Assembly (NCBI GenBank): GCA_964511425.1 | Contig: CAZEFI010000001.1 | Span: forward strand, 1 to 64,000 | DNA length: 64,000 bases | Direction of reading: 5' to 3' | Source of the DNA: Bin55 sp964511425 | Lineage (GTDB): Bacteria > Pseudomonadota > Gammaproteobacteria > Pseudomonadales > Azotimanducaceae | Notes under the pieces: model-generated | Seen by the model: only the letters and a program-made list of their open reading frames with translations | Database searches by the model: none | What the model was told of the DNA's origin: nothing | Shown: piece after piece, positions 43,695-52,522 of the stretch | Numbering within the stretch: position 1 is the first letter of the stretch | Layout: each line of letters opens with the position of its first letter | Program-made: the position numbers and the translations under genes

Positions 43695-44187
43695 ATTCAT
43701 CTCTTCGTTTTTATGCTTGGTAGTTGCGTTGTTGCTAATTCTCGCCGAGCCATCCAACGCATTTGGCATGTCTGATATCAAAGCGGACGATATAGACTTG
43801 GACTTAGCAGCTGGTGAATTTGTCGCAAAAGGGAATGTCAAAATCGACTCGGATGAATTGAAGTTGAATGCCGATGATGTCCAAGTCAAAATGAAAGGAA
43901 CGGAGCTGCTTTCAATAACCGCAACAGGAAAACCACTAGAACTCGAGCTGGAAATTAGCGACGAAGAAGAAGAATCTCAAACTATCCGGGCGTCTGCGCA
44001 TCAATTAACGTTCAATAATGAAGAGAACTGGGTTGAATTTGTTGATGCAGTACACCTCGAAACTGATGCTGCGAACATTCGTGCTCAAAAAATACGTTTC
44101 GAGCTCGACACCCAGAAAATTTTCGCGACGAAAGGAGATGAAAGCGAACAAGTAGAAATTACACTTCGCGACGAAGAGTCTCCTTAA
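43672..44187 (+). CDS. lptA: LPS transport periplasmic protein LptA
   Basis: Periplasmic jellyroll protein that forms the LPS bridge between LptC and LptD. The signal peptide (FISSFLCLVVALLLILAEPSNAFG) is followed by strands KADDIDLDLAAGEFVAKGNVKIDSDELKLNADDVQVKM typical of the OstA-like fold, and AHQLTFNNEENWVEFVDAVHLETDAANIRAQKIRFELD. The ORF begins at the ATG at 43672, inside lptC (23-bp overlap); a second ATG at 43681 is possible. Length 171 residues is normal. Confidence 0.93.
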   Translation: MRVMTQSKFISSFLCLVVALLLILAEPSNAFGMSDIKADDIDLDLAAGEFVAKGNVKIDSDELKLNADDVQVKMKGTELLSITATGKPLELELEISDEEEESQTIRASAHQLTFNNEENWVEFVDAVHLETDAANIRAQKIRFELDTQKIFATKGDESEQVEITLRDEESP

Positions 44188-44204
44188 TACACGAACTCGT
44201 TGAA

Positions 44205-44969
44205 ATGACATCCAAAATAGTAAGCGACAACAACGTTGCTGATTCAACCGAGCTTGTTGCGACTGGTATATCCAAGCGATATGGTAAACGGTTGGTGGTC
44301 GAAAATATATCCTTGACAGTGACGACGGGTGAAATCGTCGGTTTACTTGGACCGAATGGAGCCGGTAAAACGACAAGTTTTTACTGCATCGTTGGCCTTG
44401 TTCGCATGGACACAGGACAAATTCGATTAGGCGACCGCGACATCACGGATGCACCAATGCACCAACGATCCCGCGCTGGGTTAGGCTACCTTCCACAGGA
44501 AGCAAGTGTCTTCCGCCGACTCACCACATACCAAAATATCCTTACGACGGTTGAGTTACATACTGGTACCCCGCGTGCTGAACGCCAGCAACGAGTCGAG
44601 AAACTACTCCATGAGTTTAATTTGGAGAAAGTGCGTGAGAATCTAGGTGAGCGGCTTTCCGGTGGCGAGCGAAGGCGCTTAGAAATTGCAAGAGCACTAG
44701 CATCTCAGCCAAAATTTATTCTTTTGGACGAACCGTTTGCTGGAGTGGATCCTATCTCGGTTGCAGACATTAAACACAATGTCCGACACTTAACCTCCAA
44801 AGGCATCGGAGTTCTCATTACAGACCATAACGTACGTGATACTCTAGATCTCTGTGATCGGGCATACATTGTTAATGAAGGACACGTGATCGCGGAAGGA
44901 GCAACTGAAGACATCCTCGCAAACCAAGAGGTGAAAAGGTCCTATCTTGGGACTGAGTTTAAGTACTGA
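44205..44969 (+). CDS. lptB: LPS export ABC transporter ATP-binding protein LptB
   Basis: Cytoplasmic ATPase of the LptB2FG transporter. Walker A GPNGAGKTTSFYCIVGLV, Q-loop LGYLPQEASVFRRLTTYQNI, signature LSGGERRRLEIARALAS, Walker B FILLDEPFAGVDPISVADIKHNVRHL and the H-switch LITDHNVRDTLDLCDRAYIV are all intact and match LptB closely. An N-terminal 20-residue extension precedes ATGISKRYGKRLV. It stands between lptA and rpoN as in most Gammaproteobacteria. Confidence 0.97.
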   Translation: MTSKIVSDNNVADSTELVATGISKRYGKRLVVENISLTVTTGEIVGLLGPNGAGKTTSFYCIVGLVRMDTGQIRLGDRDITDAPMHQRSRAGLGYLPQEASVFRRLTTYQNILTTVELHTGTPRAERQQRVEKLLHEFNLEKVRENLGERLSGGERRRLEIARALASQPKFILLDEPFAGVDPISVADIKHNVRHLTSKGIGVLITDHNVRDTLDLCDRAYIVNEGHVIAEGATEDILANQEVKRSYLGTEFKY

Positions 44970-44981
44970 GAGTTCCGGATT

Positions 44982-46493
44982 GTGAGCCAACAGTCTCTTT
45001 TACTTCAACAGCGTCTTCAAACTAATCTCACACCTGAATTGCGCCAAGCAATTCGCATGATGCAACTATCCGCGATGCAGTTACAACAGGAGCTACATGC
45101 CGAATGCGAAGTGAACCCTTTTCTGGAAATTGTGGAACGGATCGAATCTGACGTCACAGACATTGATGAGGTACCGCAGGACGATCCAGAACACGACCCA
45201 ATACAAGATTATGAAAGCGATTTGTATGAAGACGTACAACCCCAAGCCACCACACACGATCTTGAAGATTTTTCAACTGTTTTGGCAAACGATACAAATG
45301 TGGACGAATCATCCCTTCAGTTGAATGTAGAAACAGAATGGTCCGATCTATATCTTGCCGACGGGAATGAAAACAGCAGTGTCGGCGGTGAGCTACTGGC
45401 TACCTATACGACAACACTACAAGAGCATTTACGCCAACAGCTCAAGCAACTCAACATCTCAGCAATAGAGTACAGTACTGCGAGTTACGTAATTGACGAA
45501 CTCAATGACGATGGCTACCTGTTTAATTGGGAACGATTGGTGACTGAGAGTCAAGAGAATCTACCAGTTACCCTAGTACAGTTTGAAAAAGGGTTATCCA
45601 TTGTGCAATCCCTCAGTCCCACGGGAGTAGGAGCGCGAAACGTGCAAGAATGTTTGCTCCTGCAACTTAATGCCCTACCCGCAGACCATGTTAATCGGGA
45701 GTTAGCTATCCGAATCATTCAAGACTACTTCAGTAGTTTAGCGAATCAGATGTGGACCGACTTACTGGTAGCTTTGCAAATAGATCGGTCAGAGCTAGAC
45801 GCAACGATACAACTTATTCAATCTTTACATCCACGCCCAGGTGCTGGTTTCGTACAAGTCCACTCGTTGTATATAGTTCCAGATGTTTTTGTTAGTAAAA
45901 AAAATGGAGAATGGACCGTTGCACTGAACGATCAAATCTCTCCTATACTTCGTATTAATCAACTATATAAGACGATGAACCAAAAATCTCTTTCGACAAA
46001 GGACAAGAAGTACTTTAAAGAATATCTCCATCGTGCTCAAGCTTTAATCTATGGGGTCAACAGAAGGAAAGAAACATTACTCAAAGTCGCACTGGCCATT
46101 GTCGAAGAACAAAAAGAATTCTTTGAACGCGGAGAGCTATTCATGCGTCCAATGGCTCAATCAGACTTAGCAACCATGGTAGGAGTTCACACATCAACCA
46201 TCTCTCGAATTACCACAGAAAAATACCTTTTGTGCGCTCGAGGAACCTATGAGTTGAAATTTTTCTTTTCTAGTGCCCTTCGAGCCCACCGTGGTGATGA
46301 CGTGTCTAGCACGACTATAAGAGCGATGATCCAGCGATGGACGGAAGATGAAGATCCCCGCGAACCTCTGACCGATACTGCGATCGCGGGCAAGTTAAAG
46401 GAGAAACAAATTTCCATCGCACGACGCACAGTAACTAAATATCGTGAAGCACTGCAAATACCAGCAGTACAACATCGGCGAATACGAGCTTAG
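44982..46493 (+). CDS. rpoN: RNA polymerase sigma-54 factor RpoN
   Basis: Alternative sigma factor for -24/-12 promoters that needs AAA+ activators. Region I is glutamine-rich: LLLQQRLQTNLTPELRQAIRMMQLSAMQLQQELHAECEVNPFLEI. An acidic region II (about residues 55-125) follows, then the core-binding domain with LSPTGVGARNVQECLLLQL and LHPRPGAGF, and the DNA-binding domain with MAQSDLATMVGVHTSTISRITTEKYL. The RpoN box ARRTVTKYREAL lies near the C-terminus. GTG start at 44982. Length 503 residues. No strong -24/-12 promoter was noticed by eye in the window. Confidence 0.97.
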   Translation: MSQQSLLLQQRLQTNLTPELRQAIRMMQLSAMQLQQELHAECEVNPFLEIVERIESDVTDIDEVPQDDPEHDPIQDYESDLYEDVQPQATTHDLEDFSTVLANDTNVDESSLQLNVETEWSDLYLADGNENSSVGGELLATYTTTLQEHLRQQLKQLNISAIEYSTASYVIDELNDDGYLFNWERLVTESQENLPVTLVQFEKGLSIVQSLSPTGVGARNVQECLLLQLNALPADHVNRELAIRIIQDYFSSLANQMWTDLLVALQIDRSELDATIQLIQSLHPRPGAGFVQVHSLYIVPDVFVSKKNGEWTVALNDQISPILRINQLYKTMNQKSLSTKDKKYFKEYLHRAQALIYGVNRRKETLLKVALAIVEEQKEFFERGELFMRPMAQSDLATMVGVHTSTISRITTEKYLLCARGTYELKFFFSSALRAHRGDDVSSTTIRAMIQRWTEDEDPREPLTDTAIAGKLKEKQISIARRTVTKYREALQIPAVQHRRIRA

Positions 46494-46519
46494 CTGATGG
46501 TTACAATAAGATAATACAC

Positions 46520-46538
46520 CTTAATTGAAAAAATTAAG
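46520..46538 (+). terminator. A/T-rich hairpin after rpoN
   Basis: CTTAATT and AATTAAG form a perfect 7-bp A/T-rich stem around GAAAA, 26 bp after the rpoN stop. It is not followed by a T-run, so it is a weak terminator candidate or an RNA-processing site. Confidence 0.3.
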
Positions 46539-46545
46539 AATATAT

Positions 46546-46679
46546 CTATTGACGGATCTTAGGAGGCATCAACAGAAACGCATCTCGTCGTCCAGACGCC
46601 CCGAACCCGGAGGCGCATACTGATTCTATACACAGTAATACCTAATTATGGTCGTTGTTAAGTTATGTTTATAAGTCCC
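46546..46679 (-). pseudogene. Second orphan tnpB 3'-tail relic between rpoN and hpf
   Basis: The minus strand of 46614-46546 reads ASGFGASGRRDAFLLMPPKIRQ-stop's first 20 residues in register with ASGIGASGRRGALALVTPMN of the intact tnpB tail, and the nucleotides around the TCTGGACG core match too. Beyond this the similarity fades. On the other side, TTATAAGTCCCT near 46669-46680 resembles the element terminus in the orientation expected for the left end of an inverted element. I interpret it as an internally deleted, more decayed member of the same family. It interrupts the normally tight rpoN-hpf junction with a 236-bp spacer. Confidence 0.6.
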
Positions 46680-46729
46680 TTTTAAGACTAGCGTAGGGCT
46701 ACTGATTTCCACATTAAAGGAGAAATGAC

Positions 46730-47026
46730 ATGCAATTGAATATCACGGGACACCACATTGAAGTCAATGCGCAAATGCGTACATTGCTAAAACGCAAGCT
46801 AGCCAAGATTGAACGCCACCACGACCGCATTACGTCGGTGCATGTCGTGCTATCCATCGACAAGATCACGCACCGTGCAGAAGCGACTGTCCATGCATTG
46901 GGAAATGAAATTTACGCAGACGCGTCCGCTACCAATATGCAAACCGCCATTGACAGTCTTGTCGCCAAACTAGATCGACAGATTATTAAGCACAAAGAGA
47001 AACTTACCAATCATCGATCTGTGTAA
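46730..47026 (+). CDS. hpf: Ribosome hibernation promoting factor HPF (short form)
   Basis: A 98-residue ribosome-associated protein that promotes 100S dimers or inactive 70S particles in stationary phase. MQLNITGHHIEVNAQMRTLLKRKLAKIERHHDRITSVHVVLSIDKITHRAEATVHALGNEIYADASATNMQTAIDSLVAKLDRQIIKHKEKL is a full match to the short HPF/YhbH family. It has one of the clearest ribosome sites in the window (AGGAG, 8 bp before the ATG), in keeping with independent expression. Its upstream region contains a tnpB relic. Confidence 0.96.
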   Translation: MQLNITGHHIEVNAQMRTLLKRKLAKIERHHDRITSVHVVLSIDKITHRAEATVHALGNEIYADASATNMQTAIDSLVAKLDRQIIKHKEKLTNHRSV

Positions 47027-47053
47027 AGTGATCGATACAGGTTTACGCACGCC

Positions 47054-47518
47054 GTGATTCAATTCGACACGATATTCACGCCAGTAACGGTTCGATTCGT
47101 ACATGAATGTCATTCACGAAAATCCGCGTTGCAACACGCAGCACAAATTATTCACCAAGAGAGAAGACATTTCGATTCACGCAAATTACTGGAGAAGTTC
47201 ACGGAGCGCGAGGAGCTGGGTTGCACGGTAATCGATGACTCCAAAGTAGCGATACCTCATTGTCGTTTTGGTGCTTGCCCGACACCCATCGGTGCGATCC
47301 TTCGATTTAAACCTGAGGTCCACTTTGGGAATGCCGGAGCCGTAACACTCGCGTTTGCTCTCGTGGTACCTAATGAGAGAAACGACATGCACGCTCAAAT
47401 TCTTAAAACAATCGCTCTGGTCTGTGGAAGTCCAAATCAACTGACTAGATTGCTGGAAGCAAAATCACCGACAAGTTTAAGAGACTCTTTTTTGCATTTC
47501 GTGCGACAGCAAGATTGA
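47054..47518 (+). CDS. ptsN: PTS IIA-like nitrogen-regulatory protein PtsN
   Basis: EIIA-Ntr, the output protein of the nitrogen phosphotransferase chain PtsP-PtsO-PtsN that senses nitrogen and potassium state. The phosphorylated histidine is H69 in KVAIPHCRFGACPTPIGAILRF, within a typical EIIA fructose-like fold. Length 154 residues. GTG start at 47054 with no better alternative. Located between hpf and rapZ as in most Gammaproteobacteria. Confidence 0.95.
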   Translation: MIQFDTIFTPVTVRFVHECHSRKSALQHAAQIIHQERRHFDSRKLLEKFTEREELGCTVIDDSKVAIPHCRFGACPTPIGAILRFKPEVHFGNAGAVTLAFALVVPNERNDMHAQILKTIALVCGSPNQLTRLLEAKSPTSLRDSFLHFVRQQD

Positions 47519-47519
47519 C

Positions 47520-48377
47520 ATGAAACTGTACGTAATCACGGGACGATCTGGCTCGGGAAAGAGTACCGTGCTGCATGCACTAGAAGATGGGGGATTCCAG
47601 TGCATCGACAATTTTCCAGTACCTCTGATTTTGCAACTTGTTGACCGTAGAAACTTTAGCGAGAATCAAGCCAACATTGCAGTATCTGTTGACGCAAGAA
47701 GTTCTTCAACGGACCTCTGCCGTTTACCAGCCATTCTACACGAGCTCACTACCGATCAGTTTCGACCACGTTTAGTCTATCTGGATGCTACGAGCGCAGT
47801 TTTGGTAAAACGATTTGATGAAACAAGACGTCGGCATCCACTCGAACGCGTTGGCGTTGACCTGCGCCAAGCGATTGAAAGTGAAAGTAAGTTGTTAGCT
47901 CACTTAGCAGAAGTTGCTGACCTTAAGATTGACACGACAGAACTCACCGTACATGACCTTGTAAACGTTACCAAAGAACGTCTGATAGAATCGAATGATC
48001 AGCAATTATCGCTCTTATTTCGCTCATTTGCGTACCGTAAAGGTGTTCCAGTCGATGCTGACTTTGTGTTCGACCTCAGGTGTCTCCCAAACCCACATTG
48101 GGAACCAGCACTTCGGGCGATGAGCGGTCGTGAACGCGCCGTGCAACAGTTCTTTGAACAGCATGAGTCGGTAAAAAAGATGTACCACGAAATTGCGGAT
48201 TTTTTAGCACGCTGGCTGACACAATTTGAACAACAAAACACCGCGTACCTTACAGTAGCGTTAGGATGTACAGGTGGACGACACCGTTCTGTGTACATGG
48301 CGGAGCGTTTAGCCGAAGCTTTTAAATCTACCTACCCAAATGTACTAATACGCCATCGCGACCAAGGTAACAGCTAG
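47520..48377 (+). CDS. rapZ: RNase adapter protein RapZ
   Basis: Nucleotide-binding adapter that in E. coli targets the small RNA GlmZ for RNase E cleavage and so tunes glmS. Walker A is VITGRSGSGKSTVLHALEDGGFQCIDNFPVPL, and the C-terminal RNA-binding domain contains FRSFAYRKGVPVDADFVFDLRCLPNPHW, YLTVALGCTGGRHRSVYMAERLAE. Length 285 residues. The gene begins one base after the ptsN stop and ends 5 bp before ptsO. Whether GlmZ exists here is not known. Confidence 0.96.
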   Translation: MKLYVITGRSGSGKSTVLHALEDGGFQCIDNFPVPLILQLVDRRNFSENQANIAVSVDARSSSTDLCRLPAILHELTTDQFRPRLVYLDATSAVLVKRFDETRRRHPLERVGVDLRQAIESESKLLAHLAEVADLKIDTTELTVHDLVNVTKERLIESNDQQLSLLFRSFAYRKGVPVDADFVFDLRCLPNPHWEPALRAMSGRERAVQQFFEQHESVKKMYHEIADFLARWLTQFEQQNTAYLTVALGCTGGRHRSVYMAERLAEAFKSTYPNVLIRHRDQGNS

Positions 48378-48382
48378 TCAAG

Positions 48383-48652
48383 ATGCTTGGGCGAGTCAAA
48401 ATTGTGAATAAATTGGGTATGCACGCGCGGGCCTCCGCAAAATTCGTCCAAGTAGCCAAGAGTTTTCCATGTTCAGTTCAACTCGGACACGATGAGAATG
48501 AACTCGTCAACGGGAAGAGCATGATGCAAATTATGACGTTAGCTGCTACTCAAGGTACTGAGCTTGTCTTAAAGACCGAAGGTGAAGAGGCAGAATCTGC
48601 GTACGACACTATCGTTAAACTGATCTCTGATTGTTTTGGAGAACCGGACTAA
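48383..48652 (+). CDS. ptsO: HPr-like phosphocarrier NPr
   Basis: An 89-residue HPr-family phosphocarrier that passes phosphate from PtsP to PtsN. The phosphorylated histidine is H14 in VNKLGMHARASAKFVQVA, and NGKSMMQIMTLAATQGTELVL is the usual second signature. It is the last gene of the lpt-rpoN-ptsN-rapZ run. It is followed by a 238-bp spacer with no further gene. Confidence 0.95.
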   Translation: MLGRVKIVNKLGMHARASAKFVQVAKSFPCSVQLGHDENELVNGKSMMQIMTLAATQGTELVLKTEGEEAESAYDTIVKLISDCFGEPD

Positions 48653-48890
48653 AAACCATGCAAGTTAGGCTTTTGTTCGTGTTAAGGATGAGAATTAGAT
48701 CTGCACTAATTTGAATTTGCTATCTTGAGCACTGAAAAAAATCATTTCGTACCTAACACACTCGCGAGTAAAAAGTTGCATAATTTCAATCTGCATCCTA
48801 ATCATTGAATCAATACAAGTAAAGTGCTTGGTAGGACAGGGACTGCAACCCGTCAAGAACGACTTGTTTTAACCAAACTGTGAGCCAACC
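48653..48890. other. Spacer before the DsbA-like gene
   Basis: No ORF, tRNA or strong hairpin was found in these 238 bases between ptsO and the DsbA-like gene. The A/T-rich tracts (for example around 48740-48790) may contain the promoter of the next gene, but I could not select one pair of -35/-10 elements over others. Confidence 0.4.
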
Positions 48891-49592
48891 ATGACTATTC
48901 CCTTCGTTAGAGCAGTGAGTGTCAGCACTTTAGTTTTGTGGATTTCATCTTTCGTGGTGGCCGACGAAGAATTCGAGCCGGGCGTCGATTACAAAGTACT
49001 AAATTTCCCAAATGACATAGCGACGAAAGATGCATCTTCAAAAAATAGCGAGAAAATATCGGTGGTGGAGTACTTCTCTTACGGGTGTGTTGCGTGTAAG
49101 AAATTTGAAGTGGAAATCTCCACTTGGCTTGACACTAAAGAAGACGACGTAGAGTTCCGACGGGAAGCCGTAGTCTTCTTTGAAGATTGGGCAATTCTTG
49201 CGAAGGCATATTACGTCGCTTTTGAGTTGGATGTGCTCGACGCGGTTCATATACCAATGTTTGAAGCACTACACGTCAAGAAACTCCCTATGACAAACCG
49301 CGAACATATAGAGCAGTTATTTTTGGATGAAGCAAATATTGACAGCGAGGTGTTCCGTAAGGTGTACAACGACGAGGATCAATCTATTCTGAATCGAATT
49401 TTGGAAGTTCACGAGACCGCTCGGTTAATGAGCATAAAGAATACGCCGACCGTAGTCGTCAACGACAAGTATCTCGTAAATACTCGTACTGCACAATCAC
49501 GTGCGCGTATATTTCGTGTCGTGAATCATCTGGTTGAAAAGGTTCGCGGCGAGAATAAGAGTACTACCCCAAACGAAAATTCTCAGGGATAG
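48891..49592 (+). CDS. DsbA-like periplasmic thiol oxidoreductase with CVAC active site
   Basis: A 233-residue exported thioredoxin-fold protein, probably a disulfide donor. Signal peptide SVSTLVLWISSFVVADEE, then VVEYFSYGCVACKKFEVEI with the active-site C66-V-A-C69, helical insert, and IKNTPTVVVNDKYLV with the cis-proline loop. The length fits the DsbA family. Canonical DsbA has CPHC between the cysteines; here the pair is VA, so redox potential is likely different. The strain could use another DsbA for general oxidation. It is followed by a 89-bp spacer to convergent pmbA. Confidence 0.88.
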   Translation: MTIPFVRAVSVSTLVLWISSFVVADEEFEPGVDYKVLNFPNDIATKDASSKNSEKISVVEYFSYGCVACKKFEVEISTWLDTKEDDVEFRREAVVFFEDWAILAKAYYVAFELDVLDAVHIPMFEALHVKKLPMTNREHIEQLFLDEANIDSEVFRKVYNDEDQSILNRILEVHETARLMSIKNTPTVVVNDKYLVNTRTAQSRARIFRVVNHLVEKVRGENKSTTPNENSQG

Positions 49593-49681
49593 ATTCGTAC
49601 CGCGCACGTTCTTACCGGACTACGCGACCTGATATCCAATCTGACACGTCTTAGTACACGCCAATTGGTGGAACTTGCGAC

Positions 49682-51058
49682 TTAATTCGCCGCGACGGTC
49701 ATACCCGAAACGAGAATGGATCCTGTCCGAATGTTGCGACGAGTTTCTATATCGTCGCCAAACGCGACCATGTTGTGGTACATGTCATTGAGCTTGCCAG
49801 CAATTGTAAGCTCGTCCACCGCATGTGCGTACTCACCATTTTCAACCCAGTACCCAGAAGCTCCGCGAGAGTAATCTCCGGTCAAGATATTGACGCCCTG
49901 TCCCATGAGTGAGGTAACGACCAACCCACGCCCCATTTGCTGCAGGATATCCGTAACGGGCAGTGTCTCAGCTTCCACTGTCAAGTTACACACACCGGAG
50001 GCATTCCCAGTAGTTGGCATATTTAACTTTCTACCGGAATAACTACTCAGTAGGTAGTTTCGAGCGATACCTCTCTCGACAAAATACTTTTCTGAGGTCG
50101 CTACACCTTCGGAATCGTAAGCTCGACTCCCCATTGCACCGGAGATAAACGGATATTCCTTTAGGGACACTTTGGTGGTTGCGACCTGTTTCTCTAATGA
50201 GTTAAGCAGGTAAGTCGATCTTAAATACTGCGGCCGCCCAGAAAGCGCGTTGAGTACATGAAGAATTAGACCCATCGCCACCGTCTGGTCAAACAAAACC
50301 GGATATTCACCTGTTGGAATGGGCCGAGGGTCTAGCTTTCGAATAGCGTGTTCCGCAGCTTTTTTTCCTACTAACTCTGGACTGTCAAGTTCTCGTTGCT
50401 GTCGGCCCATCGTGAACCACGCCGCACGCTGCATACCGTTGGTGCTCTTCGCAATAACGTCTGCATAGAGACTTGCGTTCGAAGTTCGATAAGCATGTAA
50501 AAAGCCTAAACTATTACCGTAGGCCACACAGTTTGATGAGACACTTGCGCGTGCACCATCGGAGCGATAAATCTTAGTGTCAAAGTCTAACGCCGTAGAT
50601 TCTGCAGTATTCGCTACTTCTTTCAAATTTTCTACATCCATCGGATCGCATTGATAAAGATCAAGATCCGGAAAGTTCACAGCTAATCGGTCTTGGTCGG
50701 CTAATCCACTGTACAAATCCTCCTCGGTATGTTCAGCGATCGCCAGTGCAGCATAAATAGCTTCCTGAATCGATTCTTCGCGCGTATCGGTGGTACTTGC
50801 ATTTCCGCGTCGGTTACCCCGATAGACTGTAATGTCAAATCCGCGGTCGCGACTGAATTCAACCGTGTCAATTTCGCCTTCGCGCATCTTAACATCCAGT
50901 CCAACATCGTCGCCCGCAGTTACTTCCGCTGCGGTAGCACCACCTTTTTTGGCTGCTTCGAGAATTTGGGAAACCAACTCTTGAAGTTTTGTTTCGTCCT
51001 CGAAGGTGTGTACGTCGTGCGCGCTACGGTCGTTCACATCAACTATGGCGTTGGTCAT
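49682..51058 (-). CDS. pmbA: Metalloprotease PmbA (TldE)
   Basis: Second subunit of the TldD/TldE heterodimeric metalloprotease that degrades unfolded peptides and matures some RiPPs such as microcins. It lacks the HExxxH metal site, as expected for the TldE partner. Signatures: AAKKGGATAAEVTAGDDVGLDVKMREGEIDTVEFSRDRGFDITVYRGNRRG, PTGEYPVLFDQTVAMGLILHVLNALSG and SYSGRKLNMPTTGNASGVCNL. Length 458 residues. It overlaps the tldD stop by 4 bp. Confidence 0.95.
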   Translation of the reverse strand: MTNAIVDVNDRSAHDVHTFEDETKLQELVSQILEAAKKGGATAAEVTAGDDVGLDVKMREGEIDTVEFSRDRGFDITVYRGNRRGNASTTDTREESIQEAIYAALAIAEHTEEDLYSGLADQDRLAVNFPDLDLYQCDPMDVENLKEVANTAESTALDFDTKIYRSDGARASVSSNCVAYGNSLGFLHAYRTSNASLYADVIAKSTNGMQRAAWFTMGRQQRELDSPELVGKKAAEHAIRKLDPRPIPTGEYPVLFDQTVAMGLILHVLNALSGRPQYLRSTYLLNSLEKQVATTKVSLKEYPFISGAMGSRAYDSEGVATSEKYFVERGIARNYLLSSYSGRKLNMPTTGNASGVCNLTVEAETLPVTDILQQMGRGLVVTSLMGQGVNILTGDYSRGASGYWVENGEYAHAVDELTIAGKLNDMYHNMVAFGDDIETRRNIRTGSILVSGMTVAAN

Positions 51059-52500
51059 GCGCGGGTTCCTCCAACGACAATTTGATCAATTTTTAAGGTT
51101 GGTTGACCAACTCCCACGGGAACCCCTTGACCTTCTTTCCCACAAACACCAACTCCCAGATCCAGCTCCAAATCGTTACCCACCATAGAAACTCTAGTCA
51201 TGATATCCGGACCGTTACCAATGAGAGTCGCACCTTTTACTGGTGCGGTAATCTTACCTTTTTCGATGAGATATGCTTCGGTAGCGGAGAACACAAACTG
51301 CCCCGAAGTGATATCGACTTGACCGCCGCCAAAAGTTTTCGCAAACAGACCGCGATCTACACTCTTAATAATTTCTTCGGGTTCACTTTCACCAGCAAGC
51401 ATAAATGTATTAGTCATGCGGGGCATTGGTTGGTGTGCGTACGACTCTCGACGGCCGTTACCTGTGCTCGCAACTCCCATAAGTTTCGCGTTCAGTTTGT
51501 CTTGCATGTAGCCGCGTAGAATTCCGTCTTCGATCAGCACAGTCCTTTGACCTGGAGTTCCTTCATCGTCAATCGTAAGTGAACCGCGCCGGTTCGGGAT
51601 CGTTGCATCGTCAACGATCGTGCACAGTGGGGACGCAACACGTTCACCAATTCGGTTAGAAAACGTCGAAGTTCCTTTTCGATTGAAATCTCCTTCTAAC
51701 CCGTGACCGACAGCTTCGTGCAATAACACTCCGGGCCAGCCAGGGCCTAGTACCACTTGCATCGGACCTGCAGGCGCGTCTATTGCTTCGAGATTTACTA
51801 ATGCTTGCCGGACGGCTTCACGCGCAAATCGTTCTGCTGTTTCGTTTTCATAAAGCCATCGTAAGTCATGCCGTCCTCCTCCACCACAGTTGCCATGTTC
51901 ACGACGTCCGTTTTCTTCGACTACAACAGAGACACCAAAACGAACGAGCGGGCGAATATCGCCGTGATCCGTGCCATCACTGGAATAAATATAAGTGGAC
52001 TCATGGTTGGCGGTGATCGATACTGAGACTTCTTTGACCCGTGGATCCAATGCCCGAGTAAATTTGTCTATTCTTGACAATAGTTCAACTTTGTCGTCTT
52101 GCGATACCGAAACGATAGGGTCTAACCCTTGGTAAAACTCCGGTAACAGCCGCGGTGTCGACAGTTCCGCACTCTGAGAACTTCCAACACTCGCGATCGA
52201 TCGTGCTGCGTTTGATGTTTGTTCAAGAACTTCCAATTGAATGTCATCAGCATAGGCGAAACCACTTTTCTCCCCGCTAATTGCTCGCGCACCAATACCT
52301 CGAGAAACCGAAAAACCAGCGTTTTTTACGATTCCTTGCTCCAACGACCAAGATTCGTTCCGTCTACATTGAAAAAATAATTCTCCTCGGTCTATTTCAC
52401 GAGACATCATCCCCGACATCATCGATTCCAGTTGCCGGTCCGATATGTCTCCGGCGGTTAGGAGGTCTTGTTTTGCCGTGTTGGACACTGTTTCGGTCAT
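51055..52500 (-). CDS. tldD: Metalloprotease TldD
   Basis: Catalytic subunit of the TldD/TldE protease. The zinc site is HEAVGHGLEGDFNRKGTSTFSNRIGERVASPLCTIVDDATIPNRRGSLTIDDEGTPGQRTVLIEDGIL with the HExxxH motif. I chose the ATG at 52500 because AGGAG sits about 9 bp upstream; the frame is open further to 52548, overlapping yhdP, which is less likely. Length 481 residues from this start, as in E. coli. It is translationally coupled to pmbA downstream and adjoins yhdP upstream. Confidence 0.95.
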   Translation of the reverse strand: MTETVSNTAKQDLLTAGDISDRQLESMMSGMMSREIDRGELFFQCRRNESWSLEQGIVKNAGFSVSRGIGARAISGEKSGFAYADDIQLEVLEQTSNAARSIASVGSSQSAELSTPRLLPEFYQGLDPIVSVSQDDKVELLSRIDKFTRALDPRVKEVSVSITANHESTYIYSSDGTDHGDIRPLVRFGVSVVVEENGRREHGNCGGGGRHDLRWLYENETAERFAREAVRQALVNLEAIDAPAGPMQVVLGPGWPGVLLHEAVGHGLEGDFNRKGTSTFSNRIGERVASPLCTIVDDATIPNRRGSLTIDDEGTPGQRTVLIEDGILRGYMQDKLNAKLMGVASTGNGRRESYAHQPMPRMTNTFMLAGESEPEEIIKSVDRGLFAKTFGGGQVDITSGQFVFSATEAYLIEKGKITAPVKGATLIGNGPDIMTRVSMVGNDLELDLGVGVCGKEGQGVPVGVGQPTLKIDQIVVGGTRA

Positions 52501-52522
52501 CGCGATATTCTCCTGTGCAATG

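Noticed and set aside
51103..51519. A 138-codon plus-strand ORF opposite tldD
   Set aside because: It is a shadow of the tldD coding strand with low-complexity translation and no supporting context.
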